A DNA stretch of 64,000 bases, taken from positions 496,001-560,000 of the forward strand of contig JAGDZV010000001.1 in NCBI GenBank assembly GCA_049115495.1, written 5' to 3'. The stretch is from JACPUW01 sp049115495 (GTDB taxonomy: Bacteria > Bacteroidota > Bacteroidia > CAILMK01 > JACPUW01). Below are positions 59,264 through 64,000 of the stretch, piece by piece. A program made the position numbers and the translations under genes. The notes under the pieces were generated by a model, which was given only the letters and a program-made list of their open reading frames with translations, was not told the DNA's origin and did not search any database. How positions within the stretch are numbered: position 1 is the stretch's first letter; each line of letters opens with the position of its first letter.

Positions 59264-60235
59264 TTAAAATCCAAAATCTTTTACACCTCTGTTTTTAATA
59301 ATTCTTTCAGTTTTGGCTTTAGAATTCTCTACAATTACCTGATATGTATCTCCACTTCCAGGGTTTGTAAGCTTAATTGTAGTACTTCCCTTCTTCCAGT
59401 TCATCACTTTAAGATCTACGCCTAATTCGACAACATCTTCAGGAGCACCAAATTTATTGCTTAAAATAAATGCCATATCATCATAACTTGATTTACCACC
59501 AGTGAGTACTATACCAGTAAGTTTATCATCTTCATTAAACGAGTAGTTTATTCTATTTAACCTTACAGAACCAAATGCATACTTATCAATATCCAAAACA
59601 TAATTGTTCGGCTTATTCGCTTCTTCGTCTAATTTAAAAGTTAGCTTTTCTCCATTTACATAAATAGAATCTTTGTGCTGTAACCATTTAAATGATCTGA
59701 ATCCTGTCACTTCTTCACCTTCAACTACAATATCTTTTATGTTCATATTCTTCTTGTAGTCTTCACTAAGATCCCAGTTACTTTCTATTGAAAGCACCCA
59801 GTTTTGTTCTACTTTAAATTGGGTTAGGCTAATTGAAACATCGCCATCAAGCCAATTGCTAACTTTTAGTTTTGGAGTTGGGTCAGTTACAGAAGTGGCC
59901 TTACCAAATTTGAAAGCCAAGATATCCTTTATATCTTTCAAATATTTATTGTCTCCATACATCATTACTTTCTTAAACCTTTTGTCTTCGTTAAACTTAT
60001 AGGTTATTTTAGTAAGTGTGGCCGCACCAAGACTAAGGTTATCACTTGGAATATTGAATGTATTTGGCTCAGTAGATTCTTTATCTTTTTTGAATTTGGT
60101 TTTTACACCGTTTGAGTAAACTGAATCTACGTGAATACCCCAAACTAAATCTCTAAATCCGGTAACCTTAGAGTTCTGTGCAAAGGCAGAAACTGACAGG
60201 CAAATTGCAAAAGTGGCAATCAAAAATTGTTTCAT
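59264..60235 (-). CDS. Hypothetical secreted protein made of two tandem repeats
   Basis: The protein has 323 residues with a signal peptide to AFAQ (residue 20). It consists of two related units of about 130 residues (24-155 and 176-306). Each starts VTGFR(D/S), then has (D/K)S(V/I)Y.NG, KFN or SFNED, ILAFKFG or ILSNKFG, and a VSNW or VMNW segment before a last strand. This looks like an ancient duplication of one beta-rich domain. I do not recognise the family. It is probably periplasmic or surface-exposed. The gene stands alone with its own terminator. Confidence 0.75.
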   Translation of the reverse strand: MKQFLIATFAICLSVSAFAQNSKVTGFRDLVWGIHVDSVYSNGVKTKFKKDKESTEPNTFNIPSDNLSLGAATLTKITYKFNEDKRFKKVMMYGDNKYLKDIKDILAFKFGKATSVTDPTPKLKVSNWLDGDVSISLTQFKVEQNWVLSIESNWDLSEDYKKNMNIKDIVVEGEEVTGFRSFKWLQHKDSIYVNGEKLTFKLDEEANKPNNYVLDIDKYAFGSVRLNRINYSFNEDDKLTGIVLTGGKSSYDDMAFILSNKFGAPEDVVELGVDLKVMNWKKGSTTIKLTNPGSGDTYQVIVENSKAKTERIIKNRGVKDFGF

Positions 60236-60309
60236 GTTATTGTGGCTTTTATTCTTTAGCTACTCAAAAATAAAATATTATTCCAAGCGTGTAATTTTAA
60301 ACTTTTCCA

Positions 60310-62415
60310 CTAGGAAATTTTACTCCAATCTCTAGTAGAATCTTTCATTTTTTCTAAATGAATTCTTAATGATGAATTAGCACCCAAAGTTAAATTAGGA
60401 TCACTTTCTAAAATGCTTTTGGCACTTTGCCTTGCAATGGTAATCAATTGATTATCTGTAACTAAACTCGCTATCTTAAGATTTGGCAACCCGCTTTGTT
60501 GGGTTCCTGCTATATCTCCAGGTCCGCGTAATTCTAAGTCAACTTCGGCAATTTCAAACCCATCGTTGGTTTGCACCATTGTTTCAATTCTTTTTCTACC
60601 TTCCCTACTAAGCTTGTGTCCAGTTATTAGTACACAAAAAGATTTATTTGCTCCACGTCCTACCCTTCCGCGTAGCTGATGAAGCTGACTTAAGCCAAAT
60701 CTCTCAGCGTTTTCAATAACCATTACCGTGGCATTTGGCACATCAACCCCTACTTCAATAACCGTTGTAGCTACCATAATTTGCGTTTTACCCATCTTAA
60801 ATCTTTGCATTTCAAGATCTTTATCATCGGGTTTCATTCGTCCGTGAACTACGCTTACTTTATACTCAGATTGTGGAAACGCCCTGCAAATACTTTCATA
60901 ACCTTCCATCAAGTTATTTAGGTCTAGCTTTTCTGATTCTTCAATTAATGGATATACAATGTAAACCTGACGCCCTTCTTCAATTTGACTTTTAATAAAG
61001 CCATGTACCTGTAACCTAGATTTTTCAAAAAAATGCTTTGTATCAATGGGTTTTCTTCCAGGGGGCAATTCATCTAATACCGAAGTTTCTAAGTCTCCGT
61101 AAAGTGTCATTGCCAAAGTACGTGGTATTGGAGTGGCGGTCATAACCAACACATGCGGAGCAATTTCACTTTTGGTCCAAAGCTTTGCCCTTTGAGCCAC
61201 GCCAAACCTATGCTGCTCATCAACCGCTGCCATAGCAAACTCTTTAAACTGAACCTTATCTTCTATTAAAGCATGAGTACCAACTAAAATATGGCACTCG
61301 CCATTCAAAAGCTCTTCATGAATAAGTCTGCGTTCTCTTTGGGGTGTAGATCCTGTAAGTAACCTTACATTTATAGGCAAATCTTTTAATAAATGGCCCA
61401 AATTGGTAAAGTGTTGCTTTGCCAAAATTTCAGTTGGCGCCATCATTGCCGCTTGTTTTCCATTATCAACCGCTAGCAACATTGCCAAAAGTGCTACTAA
61501 AGTTTTTCCGCTCCCTACATCACCCTGCAATAGCCTATTCATTTGCACCCCCGTTCTTGTAGAATGATGTATTTCTCTAACTACACGTTTTTGAGCTCCG
61601 GTAAGCTCAAAAGGCAAAATCTCATTGTAGAATTTGTTAAAGAATTGGCCTACATTGGGTAATGGGTAGCCTTTTAATTGCGCTTGCCTGCTTTTTGTAC
61701 TTGACAATATTTGAAGCTGAAGCAACAACAGTTCTTCAAACTTAAGGCGGTATTTTGCTTTGTTAAGCGCATTTACATCTCTCGGAAAATGAATTTGAAA
61801 GAGTGCAATTTTTCTATCAATTAATCGATTGTCATCTAAAACTTCAGGCGTTAAAAACTCAGAAATTTTGTTTCCATTAGTCTCTAAACAAGTTTTAATC
61901 AACTTCTCAATTTGCTTTGAATCAATATTTTTCTTTTTGAGCTTTTCAGTAGTACTATAAACTGGGCGCAAACCTGAACGACTCTCAATTTTGGATGCCG
62001 CGGTAATTGGCTCTAACTCAGGATGAGCCATATTAATTCTTGAGCCAAATAAGTTTGGTTTACCAAAAACTATGTAGGGCACACCTGCCTTGAGCGTTTT
62101 TTTTATCCAATTAATACCAGCAAACCAAACAAGCTCCAAACTTCCTGATTCATCAGTTAAATGTGCAGTAAGTCGCTTTGACCTTCCTGTTGTAATTTCT
62201 TCTACCCTTGTGAGCTTGCCCTTTAATTGAACTAAAGGTAAGTCTTCTGTTAATTCGGCTACTTTGTAGAATTTTGATCTATCAATATATCTAAAAGGAT
62301 AATGAGAGAGAAGATCACCAAAGGTCTCAATGCCCAACTCTGTCTTTAGTGTCTTTCCTTTTTCAGGCCCTACTCCTTTTAAATACTCTATTGGGGTATC
62401 TAAAATATCGCGCAC
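60310..62415 (-). CDS. recG: ATP-dependent DNA helicase RecG
   Basis: RecG remodels stalled replication forks and branched recombination intermediates. The protein has 701 residues, the usual length. The N-terminal wedge/OB domain occupies about 60-160 (ERSGLRPVYSTTEKLKKKNI follows it). Helicase motifs are LLQGDVGSGKTLVAL (I), GTHALIEDKV (Ia/Ib region), AVDEQHRFGVAQR (II, DEQH box), VMTATPIPRTLAM (III), VATTVIEVGVDVPNATVMVI (V) and HQLRGRVGRGANKSFCVL (VI). It is upstream of the secreted-repeat gene and follows gldD on the same strand. Confidence 0.98.
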   Translation of the reverse strand: MRDILDTPIEYLKGVGPEKGKTLKTELGIETFGDLLSHYPFRYIDRSKFYKVAELTEDLPLVQLKGKLTRVEEITTGRSKRLTAHLTDESGSLELVWFAGINWIKKTLKAGVPYIVFGKPNLFGSRINMAHPELEPITAASKIESRSGLRPVYSTTEKLKKKNIDSKQIEKLIKTCLETNGNKISEFLTPEVLDDNRLIDRKIALFQIHFPRDVNALNKAKYRLKFEELLLLQLQILSSTKSRQAQLKGYPLPNVGQFFNKFYNEILPFELTGAQKRVVREIHHSTRTGVQMNRLLQGDVGSGKTLVALLAMLLAVDNGKQAAMMAPTEILAKQHFTNLGHLLKDLPINVRLLTGSTPQRERRLIHEELLNGECHILVGTHALIEDKVQFKEFAMAAVDEQHRFGVAQRAKLWTKSEIAPHVLVMTATPIPRTLAMTLYGDLETSVLDELPPGRKPIDTKHFFEKSRLQVHGFIKSQIEEGRQVYIVYPLIEESEKLDLNNLMEGYESICRAFPQSEYKVSVVHGRMKPDDKDLEMQRFKMGKTQIMVATTVIEVGVDVPNATVMVIENAERFGLSQLHQLRGRVGRGANKSFCVLITGHKLSREGRKRIETMVQTNDGFEIAEVDLELRGPGDIAGTQQSGLPNLKIASLVTDNQLITIARQSAKSILESDPNLTLGANSSLRIHLEKMKDSTRDWSKIS

Positions 62416-62466
62416 CTTTCAAAAATAAATAAGCTCTTATTAAGAGTTCAATAAGAAATCAACCGT

Positions 62467-63069
62467 CTACCTAAATTCTTCTAACGATTTGCCGGTCCAT
62501 TCAAATGTATTTACAAGATGCTGAATATCTTTCTCAATATATTCAACCACAGGAGCTAATGAGTCCTTATTGGGTTCGCAATTAAAATACAGCGAAGCAC
62601 GCAAAAAGTGTTGAGTTGTATCTGTAAGAAAAAACTGAAGATTTGAAGCTGTATTTCCTCCAATTTTAAAAAGTAAACCACCTGCATCGTAAAGCTGGTT
62701 CTCAATACGCTCTTCTGTAATTTTTTCAGCCATTTTGTTGTGTTCAGAAACAAATGTGTAAGCATCATTTATCAAAAATTGAATATCATCTTCTTCAATA
62801 ATTGGCTTATAACTTACATGCAGCGTTGCATTAAAAGGCTTGTAATCAACATTTAACCAGCAAAACTTTTCATCACCCTTCATATCATTTGTAATCTCAG
62901 CATAAGTAGGGTATTCGAAAGTATATGGACAATCATTTTCTAGCTGTTTGTAGCTTTTCTCTGGGAAATCAATTCTGTAATAAGCCCTTGGCTTAGGCAC
63001 ATAATCTTGTTCACATGCGGTAAGCCCAAACAAAAGCAAAACCAAAAAACCAGCTAGAACCCTATCCAT
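62467..63069 (-). CDS. gldD: Gliding motility lipoprotein GldD
   Basis: GldD is required for gliding and T9SS-linked functions in Flavobacterium. The ATG at 63069 gives a lipoprotein signal ending at Cys19 (LLLFGLTAC); an ATG 12 bases upstream is less likely. The protein has 200 residues. Family motifs are YVPKPRAYYRIDFPEKSY right after the lipid site, the Cys-containing ENDCPYTFEYP and WLNVDYKPFNATLHVSYKP, and the C-terminal HFLRASLYFNCEPNKDS. It overlaps the nfu-type gene by eight bases. Presence of gldD does not prove gliding, since non-gliding relatives keep it. Confidence 0.93.
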   Translation of the reverse strand: MDRVLAGFLVLLLFGLTACEQDYVPKPRAYYRIDFPEKSYKQLENDCPYTFEYPTYAEITNDMKGDEKFCWLNVDYKPFNATLHVSYKPIIEEDDIQFLINDAYTFVSEHNKMAEKITEERIENQLYDAGGLLFKIGGNTASNLQFFLTDTTQHFLRASLYFNCEPNKDSLAPVVEYIEKDIQHLVNTFEWTGKSLEEFR

Positions 63070-63652
63070 TATGAGCAACAACTTCAGTAACCTGTGGAAT
63101 ATTTCTCTTTAAAAGAGCTTCAATACCTGCCTTTAAGGTAACCGTTGCAGAAGGACAACCAGAGCAAGCACCTTTTAAAGTCAATGACACAACACCACCT
63201 TCGTAGCTATTAAAATCAATAGCTCCGCCATCCATTTCAACCGCTGGCTTTATATTTTCATTCAAAATGTTTTTGATTTTAACTACTACATCGTCATCAT
63301 TATCATCCATTTGATAATTGCTGTCTTCGTAGCTTATATCATCGGTAAACATTTTCTTACCACTTTCAAGAAAATCTTTTAAAAATTTACGCAGGTTAGG
63401 AATTAACTCAACCCACATTTTATCCTCAGTTTTGGTAATGGTTACAAAGTTGTTGGCTATAAACACTCTCTTAACAAAGCCCATTTCAAATAGCTCAGAT
63501 GCCAATGGCGATTTAGCAGAGTTCTCTAAACTGTCAAAATCAAAGGAATGTCCGCGAACTATTAGCTTGTTTACCACAAACTTTAGAGATTCTGGGTTTG
63601 GTGTAGCTTCGGCGTAAACAGTAATCGGGGTATTTTTAGACGTTTCGGTCAT
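63062..63652 (-). CDS. Nfu/NifU-like Fe-S cluster carrier protein
   Basis: The protein has 196 residues. The N-terminal Nfu domain (about 10-100) contains TPNPESLKFVVNK, and the C-terminal NifU domain (about 120-195) contains the cluster-binding GACSGCPSATVTLKAGIEAL with Cys163 and Cys166. Such proteins receive Fe-S clusters from scaffolds and deliver them to targets. The linker is acidic. It is followed by gldD with an overlap of eight bases. Confidence 0.94.
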   Translation of the reverse strand: MTETSKNTPITVYAEATPNPESLKFVVNKLIVRGHSFDFDSLENSAKSPLASELFEMGFVKRVFIANNFVTITKTEDKMWVELIPNLRKFLKDFLESGKKMFTDDISYEDSNYQMDDNDDDVVVKIKNILNENIKPAVEMDGGAIDFNSYEGGVVSLTLKGACSGCPSATVTLKAGIEALLKRNIPQVTEVVAHNG

Positions 63653-63702
63653 TTTATTTCGGATTTAAGTAGGAAAAACAATTGAATTAAAAAGTAGTTC
63701 TA

Positions 63703-64000
63703 CTACGGTATGTTCATGTACTTATGTGTTTGCAAAGATATTTTCCATTTCGGATTTTGCTTCACATAATCAATAATCAATGGCAGCATTTCGCTCTCAC
63801 GGCTCCACTCGGGTTGTAATAATAATTGACAAGCTCCATTTACATTAATTGCCTGCTCCTCTGCCCATTTTAGATCTGTTTTGTTAAATATTATAACCTT
63901 TAGCTCATGAGCCTTGCCATAAATTTCTGGTAAAGGTTTTACAAACTTTTTTGGTGAGAGACATATCCAATCCCAATCTCCGGTTAAAGGATAGGCTCCA
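63703..64000 (-). CDS. queE: 7-carboxy-7-deazaguanine synthase QueE (C-terminal part)
   Basis: The frame is open from the right edge and ends at a stop at 63703-63705. The visible 98 residues include PLTGDWDWICLSPKKFVKPL near the cut and end in KWKISLQTHKYMNIP. The SLQTHK(Y/F) ending and the LSPK motif are characteristic of QueE, the radical-SAM enzyme that forms the deazaguanine core in queuosine synthesis. The iron-sulfur CxxxCxxC part lies outside the window. It is cotranscribed in direction with nfu, about 50 bases upstream of it. Confidence 0.85.
   Translation of the reverse strand, partial: GAYPLTGDWDWICLSPKKFVKPLPEIYGKAHELKVIIFNKTDLKWAEEQAINVNGACQLLLQPEWSRESEMLPLIIDYVKQNPKWKISLQTHKYMNIP

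Noticed and set aside
1..64000. CRISPR arrays, insertion sequences, prophage genes, tRNA genes
   Set aside because: No regularly spaced repeats, transposase motifs, phage structural proteins or cloverleaf sequences were found on reading the intergenic regions; a tRNA scan would confirm.

Overview
The window is chromosomal DNA of a Bacteroidetes bacterium, most likely a marine member of the Flavobacteriales. The evidence is the AT-rich base composition, -7 boxes of the TAnnTTTG type, a long S16 protein, a CarB without its regulatory domain, type III glutamine synthetase, GldD, a PorE-like lipoprotein, a type IX secretion cargo with a C-terminal sorting domain, and many families known mainly from this phylum (DUF3857, DUF4097, DUF4296, DUF4834). 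No tRNA, 5S/16S/23S rRNA, CRISPR array, transposase or phage gene was seen.

Layout. 1-4 kb: three genes on the minus strand, two of them DUF3857/transglutaminase-like secreted proteins. 4.1-8 kb: mazG with a thioredoxin operon, facing rpsP-rimM and ffh. 8.1-15 kb: glnN, a PorE-like OmpA lipoprotein and ligA. 15.1-20.5 kb: the RNase P RNA gene, then a minus-strand operon of an aspartate aminotransferase, a heptose-7-phosphate kinase (RfaE1), an MBOAT acyltransferase and an AlgX/AlgJ-like partner, which suggests O-acetylation of a surface polysaccharide. 20.6-29 kb: an AI-2E-family permease, a large T9SS-sorted protein, outer-membrane barrels, and an ECF sigma, membrane-protein and DUF4097 operon. 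29-33 kb: a second ECF sigma/anti-sigma pair and a beta-barrel gene that share an almost identical bipartite promoter. 33-45 kb: housekeeping genes (gatB, an RluA-type synthase, htpG, a YggS-type PLP protein, purQ, carB) mixed with small membrane proteins.

45.4-56.1 kb is the accessory part. It begins with a glycosyltransferase whose last 472 bases are repeated 2.15 kb downstream, with a membrane glycosyltransferase gene between the copies. A dense light-dependent repair and sensing island follows: a divergent photolyase/cryptochrome, a DUF2256 protein, a CRY-DASH, an FeS-type photolyase and a TIGR03643-type protein. A second 3'-end relic, this time of the FeS photolyase gene, lies inside this island. 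Both relics follow the same plan: intact gene, extra gene, copy of the intact gene's 3' end. Short palindromes with a CTTGA loop are scattered through the intergenic gaps, and a related one forms an arm of the RNase P RNA.

56.2-64 kb returns to core functions: a carboxypeptidase-regulatory-like protein, an OmpA-like lipoprotein, a single-domain response regulator, a two-repeat secreted protein, recG, gldD, an Nfu/NifU protein and the 3' part of queE.
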